From positions 1 to 32,330 of the IMG/VR virus record IMGVR_UViG_3300042507_003448: a DNA stretch of 32,330 nt. One strand, given 5' to 3'. Origin of the DNA: a virus. The position numbers and the translations under genes were made by a program. How positions within the stretch are numbered: the stretch's first letter is position 1; every line of letters begins with the position of its first letter. Shown here one piece after another: positions 14,241 to 21,942 of the stretch. A model generated the notes under the pieces. It saw nothing but the letters and a program-made list of their open reading frames with translations. It was not told the origin of the DNA and did no database searches.

Positions 14241-15047
14241 TTAAGATTCTTCGATAACGGGGACTAGCCAATGCCTGCATCGGTAGCCTCCCAAGTAAAA
14301 AAAGATCGTCTGCTTGTTTGTTCCGGGCATCCTGCCTCTCCAGTCCGGTAAGTCAGCCCATTCGGCAATTTCATTGTACTCATAAATATTTTCATTTCGC
14401 TCAATACAAAACGGCCTTGAATCAGCAATAAGACCGCCATTGTAGCGGAATTTATTAAATCCCTTAGCCAAGTACAGGTACATAGCATAAGAACGAACCA
14501 TTGCGCTAAAAACCACATCAAACTTAGTGTTCAGATTAGCAGAGATAACACCTAACCTCGATGCAGTACCCTTAACGGACTGCTCAATAGCATCCTCCAA
14601 TGCCGCCCTGCTGGAACCAGCAAGCATCATGAACACAATGGTATTCACAATGTCAGAAACGGCATCGCCCATTGCCCCATTTAAAGTCTCTAAAGCCGAT
14701 GTCTCTGCGGCATCAGCACCCTCACGAAGGGGTGTCATCGTTTCGTCAGGTATATCGGAAGTGCCTACGATCTCGTCAATCTTGCGCTGAACACTCGCCA
14801 ACCTGTCCTGATAAAAGGCAATAGCATCAGAGTATCCCGACTCTGCGACCAAACGTTCAATTCTTGGCCTTAAAGACGCAACCTTAGCAAAGTTTTCTTC
14901 CGATTGGTCTATATCCCCATCGGTGAAGCTAAAGGTCGATAAAAGGACTAAAATAGCCTCATATAGGCTGTCTTCCGTCGCCTGGTTTATCGTCTGGATC
15001 TCCTGTGGGAGGGAGTCCAACTCTTGAATTATTTCCTCGAAGTCCAT
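14241..15047 (-). CDS. Head morphogenesis protein, Mu gpF-like (minor head protein)
   Basis: It is 268 residues. The long helical N-terminal part is followed at about 200-262 by the family's C-terminal domain: GLIADSRPFCIERNENIY, EWADLPDWRGRMPG and YLGGYRCRHWLVPV, where the D-S-R-P-F-C and GGY-R-C-R-H motifs are typical of phage Mu F-like proteins. These act at the portal vertex during head assembly. The start lies 89 nt inside the portal gene. The next internal Met is near residue 100, so the long overlap seems real. Confidence 0.8.
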   Translation of the reverse strand: MDFEEIIQELDSLPQEIQTINQATEDSLYEAILVLLSTFSFTDGDIDQSEENFAKVASLRPRIERLVAESGYSDAIAFYQDRLASVQRKIDEIVGTSDIPDETMTPLREGADAAETSALETLNGAMGDAVSDIVNTIVFMMLAGSSRAALEDAIEQSVKGTASRLGVISANLNTKFDVVFSAMVRSYAMYLYLAKGFNKFRYNGGLIADSRPFCIERNENIYEYNEIAEWADLPDWRGRMPGTNKQTIFFYLGGYRCRHWLVPVIEES

Positions 15048-16827
15048 TTATTGTGTTTAGATTTGGCAAAGTTAAGCCCTTTTCCTTTGGAACGAGCGAT
15101 TTTGCCACATCCTCTATCTTTTTCTTTTGCTCTAAGTATTCTAAGTTCAGGAATCCCTCATTCTCATAGACTAAATCACGGATGATAGACTCAACCTTAA
15201 AGTGCATAATAGCCTCCCACTTCTCAATAATGCCAGACGCGGATAGCATCATAACCTCCTTAGCATCCAAATTGAAGTACGGGTCAACCTTGACTGATAG
15301 CTTCATAATAGCACTCTTAACCTCCTCAATAGGAAAGCGAGTGTCCAAATACTGCTGAGCCAACATAGCCCTTGAAAACGAAGGGGCGTTCTTAATCTCA
15401 GTGGTTAGCTCTGCATCAGTCCTCATCTCAAAGTTCTGAGGGTAGCGCATAGCAGGCTGTTGCCAAGAGTCGCCATAACGCATCCTGCCAATCATATTGA
15501 TAGCGAACTGAAAGTCAGAGAATACAACACCCGAAAAACTTAACAGGAAGCTATACAACTCCTCACGGTCAATAGCCTTACCCGTAGCCGTTTCCCTACC
15601 CGAAATCTTCTCATTGTTCATTACATCAATGCTCAAAAGCTCGAAAGCCATCTGAATATTAGTAATGACCTGTTTGTTTAAGAAGTCAAGGATTTCGTGT
15701 TTTACGTCAATGAAGCCAGCGGGCGGTATCTGAATCTTGGTTTCAGTCTCGGTAGTAAACCTATTCGGTGCTTGAACCTGATATACGGATAGTGGACCAA
15801 ACATCCTTCGAGTTCCCGTGCCCCCACAATTTGAGCAGGCAATAGCAACCTTATCCTCAAAGCCCAATGCCTCTTCGACCTGCCCAGACCCATTACACTT
15901 GTCGCACTCATCTACATACTCCCACTTCTGCAAGAAGGCATGAGAAAACTTACTCATCTGCAAGGTGGAGAAATCGTTAACGGCTTGGTCTAATGCAGGG
16001 ATAGCAGGGGTGTAAAAAGAATGGTAGTAGTAATCTCCATCCTCTTGAACCGAAATACCGCCAAGTCTTACGCAGGGAAGAACACCCATATTGTGTCGGT
16101 AGTACAACTCAATGTCAAAGGTGTAGTCGCTCTTTTTGCCTACCTGAGTGGCTATCAGAATCTCATTCTTATCGAAGATGTAGAACACAAGGCCATCCTC
16201 AACCTCTTTCTTCTCCGAGCCTAAGTGAACCTTTGAACTATGCTCTGCACGGATGATAGCATACTCTTCATCCTTCCATCCCCACACCTTCTTACTCTTG
16301 AAGCAATATGCCGTTGGCTTAACCTCGATAGTGTCGTTGAACGTTCCATCCTCAAAATACTCCAAGCCTACGGGCATAATGCCCAACACAGCGTTGGGGT
16401 CGGTCAGCGTAACGAAGGTTACTATCTGTTGAAAGTAGGTTTCAATACTGCCAAAGCGAGGGTAGTCCTCATTGAAGTAACGCTCCTGCTCAATATTGCC
16501 AAAGCGTATTTCATAGTTCTGCCTGTTCCAAACCCTGCCAGCAACGTTTACCGCCTTGTGGAAGTATGGAACAGTAATCGGCCTATAAATCTGCTTACGA
16601 TAGTTGAACTCGTGCGGAAGCTCATTAGGGGCTTTCTCTTTGAGTAGCTTTTCGGGGAAGGCATCGTAGTCCGAATGTACCTTTAGACGAGCAGCCATAT
16701 CGACACAAGCCCGATATGTTGGGTAAAAGTCAGGCACATAGAACTTATCCGAGCGTTTCTTGACCTCGTAAATAGCATACTCTTTCGAGATATGCGCCAA
16801 CAGCTCGGTAGCCTTTTCGAGGGTCAT
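14959..16827 (-). CDS. Portal protein with an inserted DnaJ-type zinc ribbon
   Basis: It is 622 residues and the first gene of the head operon, upstream of the Mu-F-like gene, as is normal for portals. The sequence has the wing-stem-clip character of large portals (YRPITVPYFHKAVNVAGRVW; MSKFSHAFLQKWEYVDE; and a helical C-terminal crown). Residues 308-315 (CDKCNGSG) and 331-338 (CSNCGGTG) are two CxxCxGxG motifs, the DnaJ zinc-finger signature, forming one predicted zinc site. The C-terminal tail is Gly/Pro-rich (LPPTGDPDDKPGDGRQ). An unusually purine-rich GGGGGGAG stretch precedes the ATG. The promoter box is at 16882-16889. Confidence 0.8.
   Translation of the reverse strand: MTLEKATELLAHISKEYAIYEVKKRSDKFYVPDFYPTYRACVDMAARLKVHSDYDAFPEKLLKEKAPNELPHEFNYRKQIYRPITVPYFHKAVNVAGRVWNRQNYEIRFGNIEQERYFNEDYPRFGSIETYFQQIVTFVTLTDPNAVLGIMPVGLEYFEDGTFNDTIEVKPTAYCFKSKKVWGWKDEEYAIIRAEHSSKVHLGSEKKEVEDGLVFYIFDKNEILIATQVGKKSDYTFDIELYYRHNMGVLPCVRLGGISVQEDGDYYYHSFYTPAIPALDQAVNDFSTLQMSKFSHAFLQKWEYVDECDKCNGSGQVEEALGFEDKVAIACSNCGGTGTRRMFGPLSVYQVQAPNRFTTETETKIQIPPAGFIDVKHEILDFLNKQVITNIQMAFELLSIDVMNNEKISGRETATGKAIDREELYSFLLSFSGVVFSDFQFAINMIGRMRYGDSWQQPAMRYPQNFEMRTDAELTTEIKNAPSFSRAMLAQQYLDTRFPIEEVKSAIMKLSVKVDPYFNLDAKEVMMLSASGIIEKWEAIMHFKVESIIRDLVYENEGFLNLEYLEQKKKIEDVAKSLVPKEKGLTLPNLNTINGLRGNNSRVGLPPTGDPDDKPGDGRQPI
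15067..15074 (-). promoter_or_regulatory. Possible internal -7 box (TAACTTTG) before the Mu-F-like gene
   Basis: TAACTTTG on the minus strand lies within the end of the portal gene, about 19 nt before the ATG at 15047. It is the same octamer as the boxes at 11867 and 31470. Because it is inside a coding region it could be chance. Confidence 0.25.
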
Positions 16828-16881
16828 TTACTCCCCCCTCTTCTTCCTCTACACTTGCACATAGTAATAAGGTTTATCGTA

Positions 16882-16889
16882 CAAAGGTA
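16882..16889 (-). promoter_or_regulatory. -7 promoter box (TACCTTTG) for the head operon
   Basis: TACCTTTG on the minus strand matches TAnnTTTG and lies in the 71-bp gap after the glycan cassette, 54 nt before the portal ATG. No terminator separates it from the cassette, so the head genes may also receive read-through. Confidence 0.5.
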
Positions 16890-16898
16890 ATACTTTCC

Positions 16899-17513
16899 TT
16901 AACTTTCCTTTGGAGTAACAAAACGGCAGTTATAGAGCAGTATGTCAGCATCCCACAGTCCTAATATATTCCAATCATCGCCCAACAAATCGAGTATCCT
17001 CCTGCAAACAGGCTTCCCATTTACATCTATCAGATTTCCCCAACGAACAAAGATTAAGCTGGTATTAGACGTATGAGGCAGGATGTTTTTGAGCAAGGTC
17101 AGCTCCGCATTGTACCAATCAATCCACAATAGGTCAATGTAGGTGAACTGCTTATGCAGAAGATAGCTGTCAAGACTTCGGGTAGGCACTTCAACCATAT
17201 GCCTGTATGTAACACTCGGAGGCATAGAGCCCTCATAAGTTGTCGTAGTGTTGTAGGCATAACGCTCACCCTTTGTCGGCCTCCACATCGTCATCCTCGA
17301 ATCCTTATCCGTAATGGCACAATAGTTCATCTGCACATTGGTAGGCAAGTTCGGAATGGGGGTTTCCGCCAATGGCTCGAAGGCGTGAACCTCTGAACCA
17401 GGTATTTCGGCAAGCTTCCTCGTAACCGAGCCATCCCTTGCGTTTATTTCGATTATCAGGCTTTCCTCAGCGGACTCTAAGCACTCTTTAATGTACTCAA
17501 TAGGTTGTTTCAT
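16899..17513 (-). CDS. FkbM-like SAM-dependent methyltransferase
   Basis: It is 204 residues. The FkbM pattern is visible: LIIEINARDGSVTRKL at 18-33 (SAM loop; usually IEIGANxG, so the second Gly is replaced), VHAFEPLAETP near 42-52, and the closing TRSLDSYLL...LLWIDWYNAELTLLKNIL, equal to the family's (T/S)LD...KIDVEGAELxVLKG. FkbM enzymes O-methylate sugars or small molecules. It is the last gene of the cassette, overlapping the previous one by ATGA. It may cap a glycan made by the neighbouring glycosyltransferases. The degenerate Gly loop lowers certainty about activity. Confidence 0.75.
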   Translation of the reverse strand: MKQPIEYIKECLESAEESLIIEINARDGSVTRKLAEIPGSEVHAFEPLAETPIPNLPTNVQMNYCAITDKDSRMTMWRPTKGERYAYNTTTTYEGSMPPSVTYRHMVEVPTRSLDSYLLHKQFTYIDLLWIDWYNAELTLLKNILPHTSNTSLIFVRWGNLIDVNGKPVCRRILDLLGDDWNILGLWDADILLYNCRFVTPKES

Positions 17514-18262
17514 AGGTGTTTTTTGAACTCATTGAAAAATGTTTCGTGTGGATATTGAACTGGGCTGTTTATCTGAATTTTCATTTTACATCCAAACATT
17601 CCTGATATTCCATTTTCATCGGGTGCATATTTCTTTGGCAGGTTAGGAATATCAGATTCATAAAACCCTGCGAAACATCTGTTGAAAAGGCTGTACTTCG
17701 CTATACCTGCCTTAACTCCCTCATCTCTAACATCGCTACTCACATTCTGTATGTATGGGGAAATTACCGATAAAGGGAAGAACCCATAGCCTTCTATATG
17801 CCTATAAATTATATCCCCATCTTCTTCACCAAATCCCAAAAACCTTTCATCAAACCAGTTTAGCTCTGCAAGGGTGTGTTTGGCAATAACGAAATGAGAG
17901 AAAGAGCCGTTAATCGTAAAAAAATTAGACTTAGTTATGGACACTTGATATAAAGAGTCCATAAGAATCGTTGGATTGCTTATACGAACATCATCATTTA
18001 ATAGAAGGATATGAGAGGTTGGGCAATGTACTACAAGGTCATTCCACATTTTTGCCAATCCCCTCATCTCTTGATAGAAAATTGGACTCACATTGTCGTG
18101 TTCAGATAAAAACGATAGCATCTTCCTGCGGTATTCATTGTCCAGTCCCGTTTTGTTAGATGCGTTTACGGCAACTATCACATTAAAACCGCTTAAATCC
18201 CTCATAAGAGGGATAAAATGCGACTCAAATCGTTCTTTGAAGGTGGTTATGCCAATATACAT
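17510..18262 (-). CDS. GT-A fold glycosyltransferase (GT2-like)
   Basis: It is 250 residues. It begins MYIGITTFKERFESHFIP, with a nucleotide-sugar binding first strand, followed by ILLLNDDVRI at 85-94 (DxD-equivalent metal site) and WFDERFLGFGEEDGDIIYR at 136-154, the catalytic (E/D)ED-type motif found near the C-terminal part of GT2 enzymes. The first half also has GLAKMWNDLV, typical of enzymes that extend a chain. Donor and acceptor are not predictable. It starts in a TAATG overlap with the methyltransferase gene. Confidence 0.75.
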   Translation of the reverse strand: MYIGITTFKERFESHFIPLMRDLSGFNVIVAVNASNKTGLDNEYRRKMLSFLSEHDNVSPIFYQEMRGLAKMWNDLVVHCPTSHILLLNDDVRISNPTILMDSLYQVSITKSNFFTINGSFSHFVIAKHTLAELNWFDERFLGFGEEDGDIIYRHIEGYGFFPLSVISPYIQNVSSDVRDEGVKAGIAKYSLFNRCFAGFYESDIPNLPKKYAPDENGISGMFGCKMKIQINSPVQYPHETFFNEFKKHL

Positions 18263-18780
18263 TAACTTGCTTTAACTCCCCAAAAGTACAAGTCCCACCC
18301 CTGATGGGATGCCTCACATTTCTCAAATGGCAGCCCCTCTAATGCATACTCTAAATCTTCTTTGGAAATGTTTCGGTAGTAGTCAGTTGTAAATGGAGAG
18401 TTCCATCCTTCTGATTTTTTTGTGCCATGCTCAGGGCGGCCAGGTGCAGCGCAGGTAATTACAATAAGTCCCCCTGGCTTACACGCTTTATACATAGCCT
18501 TAATGCTCTGTTCCCAATACTTATCGTGTTCTAGCATTTCTCCAGAGATAACCACATCAAACCTCTTTTTGGTTTTTTCAATCCACTCGTGAATGTATGC
18601 TACGACATCTACATTTTTCCCCTCACCAATATCCATCCCAAGATATTCGCAGTCCTCAAAAAACTGCAAATTACTGCCATTTATATCCTGGCTTCCCACG
18701 TCAATGACTGTCTTGCCCTTAAACATTTCGGGGAAGGCTGCCTTTACCACGTTTATGAAATCTACCTGTTGCTGGTGCAT
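18262..18780 (-). CDS. Class I SAM-dependent methyltransferase
   Basis: It is 172 residues. Motif I is KTVIDVGSQDINGSN at 22-36, the acidic ribose-binding residue is in YLGMDIGEG (Asp50), then FDVVISGEMLEHD at 74-86 and CKPGGLIVITCAAPG at 100-114. This is the Methyltransf_11-type order. Such enzymes in glycan clusters methylate sugars. It sits between two glycosyltransferase genes with gaps of 0-3 nt, so the same pathway is likely. Confidence 0.8.
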   Translation of the reverse strand: MHQQQVDFINVVKAAFPEMFKGKTVIDVGSQDINGSNLQFFEDCEYLGMDIGEGKNVDVVAYIHEWIEKTKKRFDVVISGEMLEHDKYWEQSIKAMYKACKPGGLIVITCAAPGRPEHGTKKSEGWNSPFTTDYYRNISKEDLEYALEGLPFEKCEASHQGWDLYFWGVKAS

Positions 18781-18783
18781 AAA

Positions 18784-19680
18784 TCAGTTGTTTAGTATTG
18801 TTTCCTTTATTTTCTCGTATATATTATGTTTACTCATATACTTCTTTTTCCAGGCTTTTATCGGCTGAATGAAGTCATCATAGTTAGTGGACTGCAAGAT
18901 ATGCTCTATCTCCTTTACGGCATACTTAGGATTCCTAAAGTTTTCTAAACTAATCGCAAACGGAACGTGCTGTTTAATATTCCTCGCCCCTACATAAATA
19001 GGTACGCAGGAGCATAGAACTGCATCTATAATCTTATCCGATATGTAATCATCCCAAATGCCGTTCTCAATGCAGACCGAAAATTGAAACGGCAAAAGCC
19101 CCGTAGCCTTGTTGGATAACTCCCCCTTAACGCCCTTGAAGTTTAACCCCCTGCCATACACCGAACACCATCCCGTTTGGGCAAGCTCACGAGCTAAGCG
19201 TATGCGGTATTCGTAAAAGCCACCCGATATGTTGGAGGTTATCATGCTTATCCGCGCTGTCTTTTTTGGGGCGGTCATAAACTCCTCAAGCTCTCCATTG
19301 AGGTGATAGAACATCCCCATCGGGAAGCCCACAAGATTGCCCTCTATGCCGTATGCATAAGGCTCTGCACAGGTGTAAACAACCGAACAATATGAGCCGA
19401 TATTCCTATCAAAGAAGTTGTGGTCAGGAGGCTCTTGAATAAAGCCAATAACCCTTTCTTTGGGCACTTTAATATCGAAGTTTTCCTTTGAATTAAAAAC
19501 CACAAGCCATTCGTAAGAGTCATCAACAACGAACTCCACATTGTCCTTGAAGTGTTTTGCCGTCATAAATTGGTCAATAATCCTGTCGTGGATAGAGAAA
19601 CTATCTGTCCAGTTGGTTATCACCCGTATTTTAGTTGGCTTATTCAATGCGACTAATAAAATTTCTTTTTGTTCTGTCAA
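18784..19680 (-). CDS. Glycosyltransferase family 10-like (fucosyltransferase-type)
   Basis: It is 298 residues. Residues 198-235 carry the alpha-1,3-fucosyltransferase signature: FQFSVCIENGIWDDYISDKI then CSCVPIYVGARNI (family form F..x.ENS...DYVTEK...g.vPV..G), which binds GDP-fucose. The N-terminal half (RVIGFIQEPP, then MGMFYHLNG and ARISMITSNISGGFYEYR) matches bacterial GT10 enzymes. The likely reaction is transfer of fucose or a related GDP-sugar. The start lies 41 nt inside the previous gene. No later Met would keep the first domain, so the overlap is accepted. Confidence 0.8.
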   Translation of the reverse strand: MTEQKEILLVALNKPTKIRVITNWTDSFSIHDRIIDQFMTAKHFKDNVEFVVDDSYEWLVVFNSKENFDIKVPKERVIGFIQEPPDHNFFDRNIGSYCSVVYTCAEPYAYGIEGNLVGFPMGMFYHLNGELEEFMTAPKKTARISMITSNISGGFYEYRIRLARELAQTGWCSVYGRGLNFKGVKGELSNKATGLLPFQFSVCIENGIWDDYISDKIIDAVLCSCVPIYVGARNIKQHVPFAISLENFRNPKYAVKEIEHILQSTNYDDFIQPIKAWKKKYMSKHNIYEKIKETILNN

Positions 19681-20278
19681 TGTTTTGAAGATTAGTGTAC
19701 TGCAAATCTTTGTTTTGGTAATAAGCTACCCTATCGTCATCAGAATGTTTTATAGTTTCAATGCAGCAGATAAAAGGCTTTTGATGAAATCCCATTCGTT
19801 CTACCCGATAGTAAAAATCAATGTCCTCAAAGCCCCATCCATCAACATTTTCATTATACCCTTTTGCTCTCGTAAATAGCTCTTTCCATATTAAACAGCA
19901 TCCTGTCCCATCTCCATACCCCCAGCCATTCAAAAAACTGCCACCAACTAACACATCCCCAATATGGTTTTTTAAGAAGTTGTTATTAGTAAGCATAGCA
20001 TCAGCATCTATGAAAAAAAATATATCAGCCCTGTCATCTGCGTTTAATGCGCCAATATTTCTAGCCTTGCTAAGATTAAAGAACCCGCTTTCATCATGGG
20101 CTTTAACAGCCCTAACCATCGGGTTTCCTAAGTTAAGAACATAGTCAAACGAATTGTCAGGGTCGTCATAATCAACAACGACAACCTCTATCTCAAATCC
20201 ATTTTGAGAAGTCCATGTTGGCAGACACTGCTTTAAGTGGTGAAGCCTTCCCTTACAGCTTGTAATAAATGAAATCAT
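19640..20278 (-). CDS. GT2 glycosyltransferase with galactosyltransferase-like C-terminal motif
   Basis: It is 212 residues. It begins MISFITSCKGRLHHLKQCLP, the usual first strand of GT2 enzymes, with VVVVDYDDPD for the nucleotide, FFFIDADAM at 88-95 for the DxD metal site and DGWGFEDIDFYYRVERMG at 146-163, the GWGxED motif of the GT7/GalNAc-transferase C-terminal type. The motif set is complete, so an active enzyme is expected. It lies 2 nt after the first gene of the cassette. Confidence 0.85.
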   Translation of the reverse strand: MISFITSCKGRLHHLKQCLPTWTSQNGFEIEVVVVDYDDPDNSFDYVLNLGNPMVRAVKAHDESGFFNLSKARNIGALNADDRADIFFFIDADAMLTNNNFLKNHIGDVLVGGSFLNGWGYGDGTGCCLIWKELFTRAKGYNENVDGWGFEDIDFYYRVERMGFHQKPFICCIETIKHSDDDRVAYYQNKDLQYTNLQNIDRTKRNFISRIE

Positions 20279-20280
20279 AG

Positions 20281-21219
20281 TTATCTTGGCGGCCTCCCTT
20301 CTGCTAACAATCTTGATTTATTGGCGTGTTTAGCAACCGACATTTTATGCCACTTGTACTCATGCGTTAGCCCCATATGCCTGTGGTAATCCATTAACTT
20401 TTTGTCGGCAAACTCCCACATAGCAGCCGAGGTGAACCCCCTGCCTCCATAAAGCCCTAAAAACCAGTGATTTTTTTCAGCATCATATATCACCTCTTTG
20501 GGCACAGACTGGTGAGCAAACATTATCGGATACCCCCCAAAGTCAGGGTTTATGCCAAACTGCCCACAGGCTACATTAAGGGCAAGTTCATCGGGATATG
20601 TATTCCCCCAGGGCATAGACAACTCGCTCAAAGGAACGCCATTTCTAGCATTTTCTCTTGCCTGCTCATAAAATCTATTGAGGTCATCTCCCTTTCTTAG
20701 AACAAGGAAAGAGGAGTTTATAGCTGGCACAAGGGCATCTTCACTTATTTCGTGGTATTCCCATATCTTTTCTAAGGTTGCCCACTGCATTTCAGGGAAC
20801 TCATTCCCATCCCTTTTATAGTTGCCCATAGGTATGCCATCTTGCCCCCTAAATCCTTGTGCTTTTTGAGCATAAAAGCATCCTTTTAGGCTATTAGCCG
20901 TCTCAATTATATCGTCTAATGAACGAAGGCAAATCCCATCTACATCGAGGTATATGTTCACATTGTGGACTAAATACCTGTCTATGTTTAGCTTAGCCAT
21001 ACCAGGACTGAACACCCCATTTTGGTATAAATCCCTTTCGTCAATAGGGGTTCTTATGCTGAAAACCCAAGACTTGTGGTCAGGGAGGCTGTACTTATCA
21101 TCGTGGATGAGGTGAATCGGGATGTAGCTATTAAACCTTCGGATAGATAAGGCCATATTATAGGCCATCTGATAGTATTCCTTCTTACCGAAGGCCATAA
21201 GAACGATTGCTGTACTCAT
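20281..21219 (-). CDS. GT8-like glycosyltransferase, first gene of the glycan cassette
   Basis: The start at ATG 21219 (MSTAIVLMAFGKKEYYQMAY) gives 312 residues. The frame stays open upstream, but that stretch contains a terminator and a promoter, so the short form is chosen. NIYLDVDGICL at 89-99 has the DxD metal-binding motif in a GT-A fold, followed by FSPGMAKLNIDRYL before it and the AINSSFLVLRKGD segment after it, as in GT8-like enzymes. The promoter box ends only 5 nt before the ATG. Sugar specificity is unknown. Confidence 0.75.
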   Translation of the reverse strand: MSTAIVLMAFGKKEYYQMAYNMALSIRRFNSYIPIHLIHDDKYSLPDHKSWVFSIRTPIDERDLYQNGVFSPGMAKLNIDRYLVHNVNIYLDVDGICLRSLDDIIETANSLKGCFYAQKAQGFRGQDGIPMGNYKRDGNEFPEMQWATLEKIWEYHEISEDALVPAINSSFLVLRKGDDLNRFYEQARENARNGVPLSELSMPWGNTYPDELALNVACGQFGINPDFGGYPIMFAHQSVPKEVIYDAEKNHWFLGLYGGRGFTSAAMWEFADKKLMDYHRHMGLTHEYKWHKMSVAKHANKSRLLAEGRPPR

Positions 21220-21224
21220 AGGGA

Positions 21225-21232
21225 CAAAAGTA
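21225..21232 (-). promoter_or_regulatory. -7 promoter box (TACTTTTG) for the glycan cassette
   Basis: The minus strand reads TACTTTTG-TCCCT-ATG, leaving 5 nt before the start codon, so the mRNA would be leaderless or nearly so. The box begins right after the T-run of the terminator at 21236-21261. It fits TAnnTTTG. Confidence 0.5.
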
Positions 21233-21235
21233 AAC

Positions 21236-21261
21236 AAAAAGAGCCGCCATAAGGCAGCTCT
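21236..21261 (-). terminator. Rho-independent terminator after the probable major tail protein gene
   Basis: The minus strand has AGAGCTGCC, loop TTAT, GGCGGCTCT (9 bp, one G-U pair), then a T tract. It lies about 22 bp after the stop of the gene at 21283 and separates the tail genes from the glycan cassette. Confidence 0.8.
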
Positions 21262-21282
21262 TAATGTTACCAAACTCTAAGA

Positions 21283-21864
21283 TTAAAGAGTGGAGAAGAA
21301 AGTTGGAGGCGCAGGGTACTTCTGAATACAATCTCCTACGGGGATGTAGGCAGAAGCCGTTACCTCAAACATCTGCAACGCACGGTCATTATCTGGAACC
21401 ATCAAAGCCGCACGGTAGTTCGTGGGATTTGTAATCACCATCACTTCATCGCTTCCGCACAAGTACAGAATCAAATAAGTGGTCTGAGTGTTCAGGTCGC
21501 AGTAGAACTGAGTGTTTCCATTAGAAGGACCTGTTGAACTATAACCCGTAGCATTGGCATCCTGCCAAGTGCAAGTCCAGTTAAAGCCTACGAGAATGTT
21601 CTCAGGGCCACAAGCAATCGGATTGGGTACTTCAACGGCAGCAGGAGATGCAACAGTCCCCTTAATACCAGCAATACGGAATAGCTGGTCGGCAGTAACG
21701 GTATCTTCGTACCAAGTATCGGTACTCCAATCCGCAGCAGTCGCAGGAAGTTCAGCATCGCAAAAGACGATAGCAGCAGCGGAAATACCGCCAAGTTTAT
21801 AAGCTCCGCAATCCACAATTTCGTGTGGGGGCAACTCGGAGCATCCTATTGAGCAAAAAGCCAT
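21283..21864 (-). CDS. Probable major tail tube protein
   Basis: It is 193 residues, within the usual range for siphovirus tail tube proteins. The composition is beta-rich with many Thr, Ala and Asn (VFCDAELPATAADWSTDTWY; TQTTYLILYLCGSDEVMVI). It is a single-gene transcription unit with its own promoter box (21935-21942) and terminator (21236-21261). That arrangement suits a protein needed in very high amounts and matches the capsid gene, which also ends in its own terminator. It lies in the tail block. Conserved domain motifs are not recognised, so another abundant virion protein is possible. Confidence 0.5.
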   Translation of the reverse strand: MAFCSIGCSELPPHEIVDCGAYKLGGISAAAIVFCDAELPATAADWSTDTWYEDTVTADQLFRIAGIKGTVASPAAVEVPNPIACGPENILVGFNWTCTWQDANATGYSSTGPSNGNTQFYCDLNTQTTYLILYLCGSDEVMVITNPTNYRAALMVPDNDRALQMFEVTASAYIPVGDCIQKYPAPPTFFSTL

Positions 21865-21934
21865 TTTTTTATAATTGAAAGGGTCTATGAACTTTTATAT
21901 GGCAAGTCCCTGCCACAACATCACGACAACAGTG

Positions 21935-21942
21935 CAAATATA
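21935..21942 (-). promoter_or_regulatory. -7 promoter box (TATATTTG) for the probable major tail gene
   Basis: TATATTTG on the minus strand lies directly after the stop of the 469-aa gene and about 70 nt before the ATG at 21864. The leader holds a small hairpin, GGCA-AGTCCC-TGCC (21901-21914). Confidence 0.55.

Noticed and set aside
16240-16647. 135-codon plus-strand frame opposite the portal gene
   Set aside because: The portal frame on the other strand is long and coherent, and this frame is not linked to any operon.
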